This document shows positions 52,716 through 63,905 of a DNA stretch of 64,000 nucleotides, piece after piece (the first letter of the stretch is position 1; each line of letters begins with the position of its first letter). A model generated the notes under the pieces. It was not told the DNA's origin. It did no database searches and saw only the letters and a list, made by a program, of their open reading frames with translations. Made by a program: the position numbers and the translations under genes. The stretch comes from Cladochytrium replicatum (taxonomy: Eukaryota; Chytridiomycota; Chytridiomycetes; Cladochytriales; Cladochytriaceae): contig JAHLKD010000023.1 of the NCBI GenBank assembly GCA_025526935.1, forward strand, positions 434,001-498,000, given 5' to 3'.

Positions 52716-55151
52716 ATGGACGCCGCCTTTGTTAAACCAAAGCGTAAGGCAGCGTCCGACGCAAGCCAAAGACTAGTGGACAGTCATCCGCTTGACACAC
52801 GGAAGCGAAGTCTGCCAGCCCCCCAAATTTCAGAGGCGTCCAGCGAGGGGAACATCATGCAGGACAAATGCAGACGTGTATCAGGACACTGTGGCAACAA
52901 CAGCGCTCGAGAGCCGAGCTCCACATCTTCTTCCAATGACTCCAGCGAGTTGGGCCCGGCTTCTCAGCATGCACCACAGCTTCCTGCCAACGTTAGTTTT
53001 GCTGACTCTTCAGTGCGACAGGAGCCTGCAGCTGGATCAGTTCAACCATCAATGCTTTCATCAGACGCAGATGTTGATAGCATGTCGGACTGTAGAGGTA
53101 GTCGAGGCGGCATAGCGAAGGATTACTATAAGGTTGATAATGGTCTGAGAACATGTTTGGTTGCGAAATGCAAGTGGAGCCAGAAGGTCGATAAGACGGG
53201 ATCAACAAAAAACTTCCTCCGGCATCTGAAAAACCACCATGGAAGTATTGCCAGGTCGCTTGGACTGTTGGACATCGTCCCCAAGGGACAACAGACATTG
53301 AATTTCGGCTCGCAGGAGAAGGAGCAAAACTTTGTGTTCAATCCAGACGTAGCGTGGCAGTCGATTTTGGACTGGATTGCTGCAGACAATCAGGCTTTTA
53401 CTGTTGTGGAGAACGAGTTCTTTGTCAGCATGCTGAAGACTTTTCAGCCAAACTATACACCAAAGACGGCAAAAGCAGTGAAGCAAAAGGAGATGGATCT
53501 TTACGATAGGCAGAAGGAGCTCATTAAAGGTCTGATTGTTGGTTCGCCTTCAAAAGTATCAATAACAGCTGACTGTTGGACATCGAAGAACCAGATTTCT
53601 TTTCTTGGAATTACTGCCCACTTCATCACGAAAGAATGGGAGCCGCAGGACTTGCTGCTGCAGATGATTCCGATGGTTGGAAAGCATGAAGGCGTCGCCA
53701 TGGCTAGTCAGCTTGTCAAGTGTCTGGATGAATTTGGCATGCTATCGGGTGAACGCTTATTGTGCATTACAACCGACAACGGTTCAAACAACTTTACCAT
53801 GAGTGCTAAGCTGGAGACGCTCTTGGAAGATAGGGATATTGCGTGGTCTGCAGAAACTCAACACATGCGGTGTATGGCACACATTATCAATCTTGCAGCA
53901 AAGGATTTTATCGATACATTCGCGCCCGCAGGGGACACAGTCGCAAATGACGATAACTCCGGCGTTAATGTCATAAACCTTCTTCGACGGCTAGTCAGAG
54001 GAATCCGGTCTTCCCCAAAACGACGAAGCTCATTTATTGATTCGTGCCGATTTGTGAAACTGGTTCCTCTATTACCAATTATCGATGTGACAACTCGCTG
54101 GAATAGCACGTTCTATATGGTCAAACGAGCCTTACAGCTACGAGAGGCAATGGACAAAATATGCTGGATTGAAGATTCTTTGAAAGATTGGTCAATAAAT
54201 CCAAAGCAATGGGAGGTCCTACAGAAGATCCGGGATGGTTTGAGTGTTTTCGAGGTTATATCAAAGGCAATCGAAGGGTCTAGATATCCAACACTTCCGC
54301 TTGTTATTCCATTTTACAACGATCTTATCGATCAACTGGAGGACCTAGAGGATGCAGAATTAGATGAAACTTTCACCAAAGCATTTCGAAATGCACTAGA
54401 TAAGCTGAGAATATATTACTCAATCGCTAAGAGCCCGTGTTTAGCAGTTGCTACGGTACTCGATCCTCGTTTTAAGGATCAATATTATCGATTTTCAAAG
54501 GCTTGGGAGAAAGATGTAGGAAGGGATCAGGTCACCCTAGTGCGGAAAGTCTGGGAGGAATCGTATAAGTCACGGAAAATCAAGAACAGTGGTGCCGATG
54601 TTTTTGGAAACACGCCAGAACGTCGACACGATTCGAGCGGAGCTTCCGGTGATAGACAGAAAAAAACGGACGCTGAACGCTTGAGAGCCATTAGATCCGT
54701 TTTCATCTGGCAAGAAGAGATTCCTGAGGAAAAAGATGAGCTGGATCGCTATCTTGGCGATCAGGTACTCCGCGGTATTGATTCTGATGGGAAGCCAATC
54801 AATATTATGGACTGGTGGAAGACCGTTGGAAGTGTGAACTTTCCAGCCCTAAGCCAGATGGCAATGGACTATTTAGGAATACCAGCAACAAGCGCTCCAG
54901 TCGAACGAAAGTTTTCAGCCGGGGTTGATTTGGTACCTGCAACTCGCAACCGCCTTGCTCCAAGAACAATAAATGCGTTGATGTGCCGTCATGACTGGTT
55001 GCATCAATTGAGTGCGGAAGAACCGTTCAAAAATGATTCCCTAGATTCAAAAAGTGATGTTAGTGAGGATTTTGTAAAGGTGCATAATTTTGGCGAGGAT
55101 TTTGATGTGGTATTAGAGTTGGAAGCAACTGATGATAACCCACTCTTTTAA
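52716..55151 (+). CDS. hAT transposase (811 aa) of hAT-2, intact
   Basis: Same domains as the hAT-1 protein: BED finger, RNase H-like core with TADCWTS and TTDNGSNN, CMAHIIN motif and C-terminal dimerisation block. It differs at four residues: Arg to Cys (~52), Asp to Asn (~95), Arg to Gln (~216) and Pro instead of Leu (~529), all from CpG/TpG or CpG/CpA changes. The Arg-to-Cys and Arg-to-Gln changes lie outside the catalytic motifs, so activity may be preserved. Confidence 0.95.
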   Translation: MDAAFVKPKRKAASDASQRLVDSHPLDTRKRSLPAPQISEASSEGNIMQDKCRRVSGHCGNNSAREPSSTSSSNDSSELGPASQHAPQLPANVSFADSSVRQEPAAGSVQPSMLSSDADVDSMSDCRGSRGGIAKDYYKVDNGLRTCLVAKCKWSQKVDKTGSTKNFLRHLKNHHGSIARSLGLLDIVPKGQQTLNFGSQEKEQNFVFNPDVAWQSILDWIAADNQAFTVVENEFFVSMLKTFQPNYTPKTAKAVKQKEMDLYDRQKELIKGLIVGSPSKVSITADCWTSKNQISFLGITAHFITKEWEPQDLLLQMIPMVGKHEGVAMASQLVKCLDEFGMLSGERLLCITTDNGSNNFTMSAKLETLLEDRDIAWSAETQHMRCMAHIINLAAKDFIDTFAPAGDTVANDDNSGVNVINLLRRLVRGIRSSPKRRSSFIDSCRFVKLVPLLPIIDVTTRWNSTFYMVKRALQLREAMDKICWIEDSLKDWSINPKQWEVLQKIRDGLSVFEVISKAIEGSRYPTLPLVIPFYNDLIDQLEDLEDAELDETFTKAFRNALDKLRIYYSIAKSPCLAVATVLDPRFKDQYYRFSKAWEKDVGRDQVTLVRKVWEESYKSRKIKNSGADVFGNTPERRHDSSGASGDRQKKTDAERLRAIRSVFIWQEEIPEEKDELDRYLGDQVLRGIDSDGKPINIMDWWKTVGSVNFPALSQMAMDYLGIPATSAPVERKFSAGVDLVPATRNRLAPRTINALMCRHDWLHQLSAEEPFKNDSLDSKSDVSEDFVKVHNFGEDFDVVLELEATDDNPLF

Positions 55152-55193
55152 ATATAAATTGTTGTTTAGACTGTTCATCTGTTGAAGTACCGT

Positions 55194-58100
55194 CCAGGAG
55201 TTGAGAAAGCGACCGCCTGGACAGAATCCTATTACAAGTAGTATTTGTAGAGAGGTTGGTTGTACTTGATCGAGATCAGTGAAGTATCAGTGAAGTACCG
55301 TCAATGAGTTGAGAAAGTGTCCGGGTGGACAGAATCTTATTGCTAGTAACATTATTAGAGAGGTTAGCTGTACTTGATAGAGATCACTGAAGTACCGTCA
55401 ATGAGTTGAGAAAGTGTCCGGGTGGACAGAATCCTATTGCTAGTAACATTGATAGAGAGGTTAGTTGTATTGGGTAGAGATCACTGAAGTACCGTCAATG
55501 AGTTGAGAAAGTGTCCGGGTGGACAGAATCCTATTGCTAGTAGTATTTGTAGAGAGGTTAGCTGTACCTGATAGAGATTACTGAAGTACCGTCAATGAGT
55601 TGAGAAAGTGTCCGGGTGGACAGAATCGTATTGCTAGTAACATTGATAGAGAGGTTAGCTGTACTTGGATAGAGATCACTGAAGTACCGTCAATGAGTTG
55701 AGAAAGTGTCCGGGTGGACAGAATCCTATTGCTAGTAACATTGATAGAGAGGTTAGTTGTACTTGGATAGAGATCACTGAAGTACCGTCAATGAGTTGAG
55801 AAAGTGTCCGGGTGGACAGAATCCTATTGCTAGTAGTATTGATAGAGAGGTTAGCTGTACCTGATAGAGATTACTGAAGTACCGTCAATGAGTTGAGAAA
55901 GTGTCCGGGTGGACAGAATCGTATTGCTAGTAACATTGATAGAGAGGTTAGCTGTATTGGGTAGAGATAACTGAAGTACGTCAATGAGTTGAGAAAGTGT
56001 CCGGGTGGACAGAATCTTATTGCTAGTAACATTGATAGAGATGTTAGTTTGTACTTGATAGAGATCACTCAAGTACCGTCAATGAGTTAAGAAAGTGTCC
56101 GGGTGGACAGAATCTTATTGCTAGTAACATTGATAGAGAGGTTAGCTGTACTTGATAGAGATCACTGAAGTACCGTCAATGAGTTGAGAAAGTGTCCGGG
56201 TGGACATAATTTTATTGCTAGTAACATTGATAGAGATGTTAGTTGTACTTGATAGAGATCACTCAAGTACCGTCAATGAGTTAAGAAAGTGTCCGGGTGG
56301 ACAGAATCTTATTGCTAGTAACATTGATAGAGAGGTTAGTTGTATTGGGTAGAGATCACTGAAGTACCGTAAATGAGTTGAGAAAGTGTCCGGGTGGACA
56401 GAATCCTATTGCTAGTAGTATTTGTAGAGAGGTTAGCTGTACCTGATAGAGATTACTGAAGTACCGTCAATGAGTTGAGAAAGTGTCCGGGTGGACAGAA
56501 TCGTATTGCTAGTAACATTGATAGAGAGGTTAGTTGTATTGGGTAAAGATCACTGAAGTACCGTCAATGAGTTGAGAAAGTGTCCGGGTGGACAGAATCG
56601 TATTGCTAGTAACATTGATAGAGAGGTTAGTTGTATTGGGTAGAGATCACTGAAGTACCGTAAATGAGTTGAGAAAGTGTCCGGGTGGACAGAATCTTAT
56701 TGCTAGTAACATTGATAGAGAGGTTAGTTGTATTGGGTAGAGATCACTGAAGTACCGTCAATGAGTTGAGAAAGTGTCCGGGTGGACAGAATCGTATTGC
56801 TAGTAAAATTGATAGAGAGGTTAGCTGTACTTGATAGAGATCACTGAAGTACCGTCAATGAGTTGAGAAAGTGTCCGGGTGGACATAATTTTATTGCTAG
56901 TAACATTGATAGAGATGTTAGTTGTACTTGATAGAGATCACTCAAGTACCGTCAATGAGTTAAGAAAGTGTCCGGGTGGACAGAATCTTATTGCTAGTAA
57001 CATTGATAGAGAGGTTAGCTGTACTTGATAGAGATCACTGAAGTACCGTCAATGAGTTGAGAAAGTGTCCGGGTGGACATAATTTTATTGCTAGTAACAT
57101 TGATAGAGATGTTAGTTGTACTTGATAGAGATCACTCAAGTACCGTCAATGAGTTAAGAAAGTGTCCGGGTGGACAGAATCTTATTGCTAGTAACATTGA
57201 TAGAGAGGTTAGTTGTATTGGGTAGAGATCACTGAAGTACGTCAATGAGTTGAGAAAGTGTCCGGGTGGACAGAATCGTATTGCTAGTAACATTGATAGA
57301 GAGGTTAGTTGTATTGGGTAGAGATCACTGAAGTACCGTAAATGAGTTGAGAAAGTGTCCGGGTGGACAGAATCCTATTGCTAGTAGTATTTGTAGAGAG
57401 GTTAGCTGTACCTGATAGAGATTACTGAAGTACCGTCAATGAGTTGAGAAAGTGTCCGGGTGGACAGAATCGTATTGCTAGTAACATTGATAGAGAGGTT
57501 AGTTGTATTGGGTAAAGATCACTGAAGTACCGTCAATGAGTTGAGAAAGTGTCCGGGTGGACAGAATCGTATTGCTAGTAACATTGATAGAGAGGTTAGT
57601 TGTATTGGGTAGAGATCACTGAAGTACCGTAAATGAGTTGAGAAAGTGTCCGGGTGGACAGAATCTTATTGCTAGTAACATTGATAGAGAGGTTAGTTGT
57701 ATTGGGTAGAGATCACTGAAGTACCGTCAATGAGTTGAGAAAGTGTCCGGGTGGACAGAATCGTATTGCTAGTAAAATTGATAGAGAGGTTAGCTGTACT
57801 TGATAGAGATCACTGAAGTACCGTCAATGAGTTGAGAAAGTGTCCGGGTGGACATAATTTTATTGCTAGTAACATTGATAGAGATGTTAGTTGTACTTGA
57901 TAGAGATCACTCAAGTACCGTCAATGAGTTAAGAAAGTGTCCGGGTGGACAGAATCTTATTGCTAGTAACATTGATAGAGAGGTTAGTTGTATTGGGTAG
58001 AGATCACTGAAGTACGTCAATGAGTTGAGAAAGTGTCCGGGTGGACAGAATCGTATTGCTAGTAACATTGATAGAGAGGTTAGTTGTATTGGGTAGAGAT

Positions 58101-58541
58101 CACTGAAGTACCGTAAATGAGTTGAGAAAGTGTCCGGGTGGACAGAATCCTATTGCTAGTAGTATTTGTAGAGAGGTTAGCTGTACCTGATAGAGATTAC
58201 TGAAGTACCGTCAATGAGTTGAGAAAGTGTCCGGGTGGACAGAATCGTATTGCTAGTAACATTGATAGAGAGGTTAGTTGTATTGGGTAGAGATCACTGA
58301 AGTACCGTCAATGAGTTGAGAAAGTGTCCGGGTGGACAGAATCGTATTGCTAGTAACATTGATAGAGAGGTTAGTTGTATTGGGTAGAGATCACTGAAGT
58401 ACCGTCAATGAGTTGAGAAAGTGTCCGGGTGGACAGAATCCTATTGCTAGTAGTATTTGTAGAGAGGTTAGCTGTACCTGATAGAGATTACTGAAGTACC
58501 GTCAATGAGTTGAGAAAGTGTCCGGGTGGACAGAAATCTGG
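55194..58541 (-). repeat. hAT-2 right array: ~35 copies of the ~97-bp unit
   Basis: TGTCCGGGTGGACA recurs from 55,209 to 58,519 at 93-101-bp spacing. Units fall into variant types (GTAACATTGATAG versus GTAGTATTTGTAG; GGACAGAATC versus GGACATAATTTT). The variants recur in blocks: the rare GGGTAAAGATCACTG at ~56,538 and ~57,508 is 970 bp apart, showing higher-order duplication. Confidence 0.92.
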
Positions 58542-58581
58542 GAGACTGAGTGTCACTGTGTCTGTCTGGGTAGAATAGGAT

Positions 58582-58800
58582 TCTGTCCCCCCGGACACTT
58601 TCTCAACTCATTGACGGTACTTCAGTAATTTCTATCAGGTACAGCTAACCTCTCTATTAATGTTACTAGCAATAAGATTCTGTCCACCCGGACACTTTCT
58701 CAACTCATTGACGGTACTTCAGTGATCTCTATCAAGTACAGCTAACCTCTCTATCAATTTTACTAGCAATAAGATTCTGTCCACCCGGACAGAATCCTCT
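58582..58800 (+). repeat. Short array segment in reversed orientation
   Basis: About three units in the left-array orientation (TGTCCACCCGGACA) follow a 40-bp non-repeat spacer at 58,542-58,581. It was probably made by inversion or template switching inside the array. Confidence 0.85.
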
Positions 58801-58958
58801 CTATCAATGTTACTAGCCAGTTTCTTCCCTAGCTTATTATTATTTTCAGATCGGGTAGAAAACTATAGTGTCAGGGAAGTATTATAGCATACATTCCTGT
58901 AACATTCCGGCTAAGAACACCGGGCCAGTATCTTCCCACGACAAACAGTACAAACACC

Positions 58959-60641
58959 ATGCCTCGAACTACAAAGAAGCGAGCGTTAAAACAATCCAGA
59001 CCATCATCTGAAAGAGAATCAAGTGCAGAACCTGTGACTGCACCTGAAACATCTCTGGCATCGGGTTCTGAAGTGGAAGCAGAAGAAGTTGGCCTTGATG
59101 TCAAATCGACAGATGTCAAATCGACAGCTCCTTCAAAGAAACCGGCGCGACGTGGTACTAAAGGGGATGCTGACTATTTGCTCATCGACGGACTCTGTCC
59201 TGCTTCAGACATACGACTTTGGTATCGAAAATTCAAAGCGAGCGGCCACAGCTACGACTCGGAGGCCTTCATCAGCAACTGTCAAACAAATCGTGATGAA
59301 TGCGGCCCAAGATTTGTTCTTCAAGGGTTGATCGACCGACTTAACTCTGACAGCAAGCTAGTTCGTCAAGCCCTGAACGAAATTCACGATGAATGCAGTG
59401 GACGAACGGAGTTCATAACAGCAGCAAACGCCTATCGTATGGAGTGCTTGAAAAGCTCTTCCTTTCAGAAGGAAACAACATTTCTGGACTTTTACAGGCG
59501 GCAGGGACACAAGTACGGCATTTACAGAGGAATGCCCGTCACTGCAAAGGTTGATGAGTTCCAAGCAACCATCAAACGAGCAGATGAGGACCGTGAAAGG
59601 ACAAAACAGGTCCTCAAACAGTCAGAACGACTGTTGAACATGACAAAAGATCTTGAAGAGACTGCAATGAACGAGAGAAGGACCCGCATCGCAGCAGAAG
59701 TGCGAGAGAAGGCTCTCATTGATGAATTGGGCAGGGCTGGTGCATTGATTCAGCACGGCGAGCACGAAGAGCTAGCAAGATTCAGGGAGATCACCGCCGC
59801 AATGGAAAGGGAGAAGCAGGCAACTTCCCAGGAGATTTCACAATGGAAATCACGTGTGACCGCCCTGGAGGGAGAGCTTGCTGCTCTGAAACGACAGGCT
59901 GGTCATTCAGAAGCTGCAGCACCTGCGGCGCCAACATCAACAGGTGGCCTAATAAGCATATCGTCGGCTATCAAGGGGATTGGTAGAATTCCGAAGGTAC
60001 ATCGAACCAGTTCTCCAACGAGTTCCCTTGCATTGCTTAGCCTGCAGCAGCATCGTCGTACGGCTATCCTTTTGGTGAAAGAGGTCATCCAGGGTATCTG
60101 CTTCCAGATGCATAAGATCAATGAGGTTATTTATGACCTTAAATTGCCGTCTCTTCCACCAGCAATCAAGTACGTCAATGTAAACTACGAAGTCCTCTCC
60201 CGAAATGAGTTTTTACGGCCCATATTTGTTGAATCAGACGACCGCTCAAGCCGAATATCAACTTCAAGTAGCAGTTCTCGGAGCAGCCTTACTCTTCTTA
60301 GGGTGCACATTTTGCTCGGAAACTGGATACGGCACAATAATTCGCTAAGTACGTCTGCCACTATCTATCGCATGTTCAGGGCATTAGTGGATGCATATCC
60401 TTCTGAGTGGCTAAGGTTCTGGACGGCATACATCGGGCATCTTTCGTCCATAACGCTCCCTGAGGTGGATTGGAAACCTTGGAAGACAGGTTTAGCCAAG
60501 GATTTCATGCTTTCAAATGACGACATTGATCGGTTCATCAGGACTGGGTTGGCGAAGGACGTAACCAGTGGTGGATGGGACTCTGACGATATGAACCAGA
60601 TACAGAAGCTGATTTGGGCTGTTCCACCTATCAACTTGTGA
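58959..60641 (+). CDS. hAT-2 second ORF: coiled-coil protein of unknown function (560 aa)
   Basis: The start context is CAAACACCATGCC. Residues 1-65 are basic and Ser/Glu-rich (PRTTKKRALKQSR, KKPARRGTKG; possible nuclear localisation). Residues ~70-200 form a globular Cys/Trp-containing region (YLLIDGLCPASDIRLWYRKF, RFVLQGLIDRL, FLDFYRRQGHKYGIYRG). Residues ~205-320 are a strong coiled coil (DEDRERTKQVLKQSERLL, VTALEGELAALKRQ). The C-terminal ~200 residues are helical (RTAILLVKEVIQGICFQMHK, EWLRFWTAYIGHL). I recognise no family. It lies between the right array and right TIR on the same strand as the transposase. An accessory transposition protein or a captured host gene are both possible. Confidence 0.75.
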   Translation: MPRTTKKRALKQSRPSSERESSAEPVTAPETSLASGSEVEAEEVGLDVKSTDVKSTAPSKKPARRGTKGDADYLLIDGLCPASDIRLWYRKFKASGHSYDSEAFISNCQTNRDECGPRFVLQGLIDRLNSDSKLVRQALNEIHDECSGRTEFITAANAYRMECLKSSSFQKETTFLDFYRRQGHKYGIYRGMPVTAKVDEFQATIKRADEDRERTKQVLKQSERLLNMTKDLEETAMNERRTRIAAEVREKALIDELGRAGALIQHGEHEELARFREITAAMEREKQATSQEISQWKSRVTALEGELAALKRQAGHSEAAAPAAPTSTGGLISISSAIKGIGRIPKVHRTSSPTSSLALLSLQQHRRTAILLVKEVIQGICFQMHKINEVIYDLKLPSLPPAIKYVNVNYEVLSRNEFLRPIFVESDDRSSRISTSSSSSRSSLTLLRVHILLGNWIRHNNSLSTSATIYRMFRALVDAYPSEWLRFWTAYIGHLSSITLPEVDWKPWKTGLAKDFMLSNDDIDRFIRTGLAKDVTSGGWDSDDMNQIQKLIWAVPPINL

Positions 60642-60770
60642 TTGCTCAGTGGAGTTTTGTTTCTTTTTACGATAGTGTTTCTAAAATACACACTGTCCAC
60701 ACAGACACAAAGTGTTCATGTAAATATCCGTGGTCTAACTCAAAATTCAATCAATCCTCTCCTGGGCAGC

Positions 60771-60941
60771 AAAAACCCGGCGGGTCAGGGTCGGGTACGG
60801 GTTTCAACCACTTCGGGTCCGGGTATTCCCTTTGTACCCGTCAGTGACCCGGCGGGTCCCCAGACAAACACGACCCGACCCAAAGGGTTTGGTGCGGGTC
60901 GCCACTGAAACCCGGACCCGACCCGGACCCGCCGAACCTTA
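60771..60941 (-). repeat. hAT-2 right G-run-rich segment and TIR
   Basis: Same as the hAT-1 right end; inward sequence TAAGGTTCGGCGGGT then four closely spaced G3 runs. Confidence 0.85.
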
Positions 60942-62788
60942 ACGATTCCTCCCAGACTTTCCGCACTAGGGTGACCTGATCCCTTCCTACATCTTTCTCC
61001 CAAGCCTTTGAAAATCGATAATATTGATCCTTAAAACGAGGATCGAGTACCGTAGCAACTGCTAAACACGGGCTCTTAGCGATTGAGTAATATATTCTCA
61101 GCTTATCTAGTGCATTTCGAAATGCTTTGGTGAAAGTTTCATCTAATTCTGCATCCTCTAGGTCCTCCAGTTGATCGATAAGATTGTCGTAAAATGGAAT
61201 AACAAGCGGAAGTGTTGGATATCTAGACCCCTCGATTGCCTTTGATATAACCTCGAAAACACTCAAACCATCCCGGATCTTCTGTAGGACCTCCCATTGC
61301 TTTGGATTTATTGACCAATCGTTCAAAGAATCTTCAATCCAGCATATTTTGTCCATTGCCTCTCGTAGCTGTAAGGCTCGTTTGACCATATAGAACGTGC
61401 TATTCCAGCGAGTTGTCACATCGATAATTGGTAATAGAGGAACCAGTTTCACAAATCGGCACGAATCAATAAATGAGCTTCGTCTTTTTGGGGAAGACCG
61501 GATTCCTCTGACTAGCCGTCGAAGAAGGTTTATGACATTAACGCCGGAGTTATCGTCATTTGCGACTGTGTCCCCTGCGGGCGCGAATGTATCGATAAAA
61601 TCCTTGCTGCAAGATTGATAATGTGTGCCATACACCGCATGTGTTGAGTTTCTGCAGACCACGCAATATCCCTATCTTCCAAGAGCGTCTCCAGCTTAGC
61701 ACTCATGGTAAAGTTGTTTGAACTGTTGTCGGTTGTAATGCACAATAAGCGTTCACCCGATAGCATGCCAAATTCATCCAGACACTTGACAAGCTGACTA
61801 GCTATGGCGAGGCCTTCATGCTTTCCAACCATCGGAATCATCTGCAGCAGCAAGTCCTGCGGCTCCCATTCTTTCGTGATGAAGTGGGCAGTAATTCCAA
61901 GAAAAGAAATCTGGTTCTTCGATGTCCAACAGTCAGCTGTTATTGATACTTTTGAAGGCGAACCAACAATCAGACCTTTAATGAGCTCCTTCTGCCTATC
62001 GTAAAGATCCATCTCCTTTTGCTTCACTGCTTTTGCCGTCTTTGGTGTATAGTTTGGCTGAAAAGTCTTCAGCATGCTGACAAAGAACTTGTTCTCCACA
62101 ACAGTAAAAGCCTGATTGTCTGCAGCAATCCAGTCCAAAATCGACCGCCAGCTACATCTGGATTGAACACAAAGTTTTGCTCCTTCTCCTGCGAGCCGAA
62201 ATTCAATGTCTGTTGTCCCTTAGGGACGATGTCCAACAGTCCAAGCGACCTGGCAATACTTCCATGGTGGTTTTTCAGATGCCGGAGGAAGTTTTTTGTT
62301 GATCCCGTCTTATCGACCTTCTGGCTCCACTTGCATTTCGCAACCAAACATGTTCTCAGACCATTATCAACCTTATAGTAATCCTTCGCTATGCCGCCTC
62401 GACTACCTCTACAGTCCGACATGCTATCAACATCTGCGTCTGATGAAAGCATTGATGGTTGAACTGATCCAGCTGCAGGCTCCTGTCGCACTGAAGAGTC
62501 AGCAAAACTAACGTTGGCAGGAAGCTCTGGTGCATGCTGAGAAGATGGGCCAAACTCGCTGGAGTCATTGGAAGAAGATGTGGAGCTCGGCTCTCGAGCG
62601 CTGTTGTTGCCACTGTGTCCTGATACACGTCTGCGTTTGTCCTGCATGATGTTCCCCTCGCTGGACGCCTCTGAAATTTGGGGGGCTGGCAGACTTCGCT
62701 TCCGTGTGTCAAGCGGATGACTGTCCACCAGTCTTTGGCTTGCGTCGGACGCTGCCTTACGCTTTGGTTTAACAAAGGCGGCGTCCAT
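60942..62788 (-). pseudogene. hAT-3 transposase pseudogene
   Basis: The ATG is at 62,788. Compared with hAT-1/2 there are single-base deletions near 62,150 (after FNPDVA) and near 61,610 (after INLAA), splitting the frame into 62,788-62,069, 62,138-61,530 and 61,662-60,841. It is then cut by hAT-2 and truncated at 51,516. It still shows TADCWTS and TTDNSSNN (Gly to Ser). It cannot make an active transposase. Confidence 0.92.
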
Positions 62789-62905
62789 TTTTGCTGTGGT
62801 GTGGCTGGAACGTTACCGACTCTAATGTCCAGGTGCACAGAAAGCACAGCTCTCGAGGTCTGTCGTGGTAGAAATTGTTTGTTATAGAACTTCCGTTGTG
62901 ACTTC

Positions 62906-63697
62906 TTGGAAAGTGTCCGGGTGGACAGAATCGTATTGCTAGTAACATTGATAGAGGTTAGTTGTACTGGGTAGAGATAACTGAAGTACGTCAATGAGTT
63001 GAGAAAGTGTCCGGGTGGACAGAATCCTATTGCTAGTAACATTGATAGAGAGGTTAGCTGTATTGGGTAGAGATAACTGAAGTACGTCAATGAGTTGAGA
63101 AAGTGTCTGGGTGGACAGAATCTTATTGCTAGTAACATTGATAGAGATGTTAGTTTGTCCTTGATAGAGATCACTCAAGTACCGTCAATGAGTTAAGAAA
63201 GTGTCCGGGTGGACAGAATCTTATTGCTAGTAACATTGATAGAGAGGTTAGCTGTACTTGATAGAGATCACTGAAGTACCGTCAATGAGTTGAGAAAGTG
63301 TCCGGGTGGACAGAATTTAATTGCTAGTAACATTGATAGAGATGTTAGTTGTACTTGATAGAGATCACTCAAGTACCGTCAATGAGTTAAGAAAGTGTCT
63401 GGGTGGACAGAATCTTATTGCTAGTAACATTGATAGAGATGTTAGTTGTACTTGATAGAGATCACTCAAGTACCGTCAATGAGTTAAGAAAGTGTCCGGG
63501 TGGACAGAATCTTATTGCTAGTAACATTGATAGAGAGGTTAGTTGTATTGGGTAGAGATAACTGAAGTACGTCAATGAGTTGAGAAAGTGTCCGGGTGGA
63601 CAGAAAATACATGCCTCGATGTCTGTTGTGATGCAAAATTGTTTGATACATACAAAACTTATATTGCGTCTTCTTGGAAAGTGTCCGCGTGGACAGA
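62906..63697 (-). repeat. hAT-3 left subterminal array (~9 units)
   Basis: Same units and order as the left arrays of hAT-1 and hAT-2, on the opposite strand, with scattered changes (e.g. TGTCTGGGTGGACA at ~63,105 and ~63,398). Confidence 0.9.
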
Positions 63698-63905
63698 AAG
63701 AACAATAGCTTCGTTTTAGATTCTCTATCACATTGGGTTTTACTCGGGTCTGACTTTTGACCCGAGAAGGGTTTTCCTACTGGACCCGATACCCGACCCG
63801 GATCCGACCCAAAAATTTTCCATGAAAACCCGGCACTCGGGTCGGGTACATTTAGTCAATGGACCCGGACCCGACCCGAAAGACCCTAAAACCCGCCGAT
63901 CCTTA

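Larger units (their letters stand above)
51600..60941 (+). mobile_element. hAT-2: complete 9.3-kb hAT transposon with two ORFs
   Basis: Same TIRs as hAT-1 with a perfect 8-bp TSD. It contains the G-run-rich termini, left array, intact transposase, a 3.3-kb right array, a short inverted array piece and a complete 560-codon second ORF. It is nested inside hAT-3 in opposite orientation. This is the fullest copy and best candidate for the autonomous form. Confidence 0.97.
60942..63905 (-). mobile_element. hAT-3: older, inverted hAT copy, 3'-truncated
   Basis: On the minus strand it starts at 63,905 with TAAGGATCGGCGGGT, followed by the G-run-rich segment, a left array and a transposase pseudogene. 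hAT-2 interrupts it at 60,942, and it resumes at 51,599 down to 51,516. The 8 bases outside its TIR are GTCAATAC (63,906-63,913); no second copy is found because the other end is lost. Confidence 0.92.

Noticed and set aside
55194-58541. CRISPR array
   Set aside because: Units are ~97 bp and continuous with no unique spacers, and they lie within a eukaryotic transposon.
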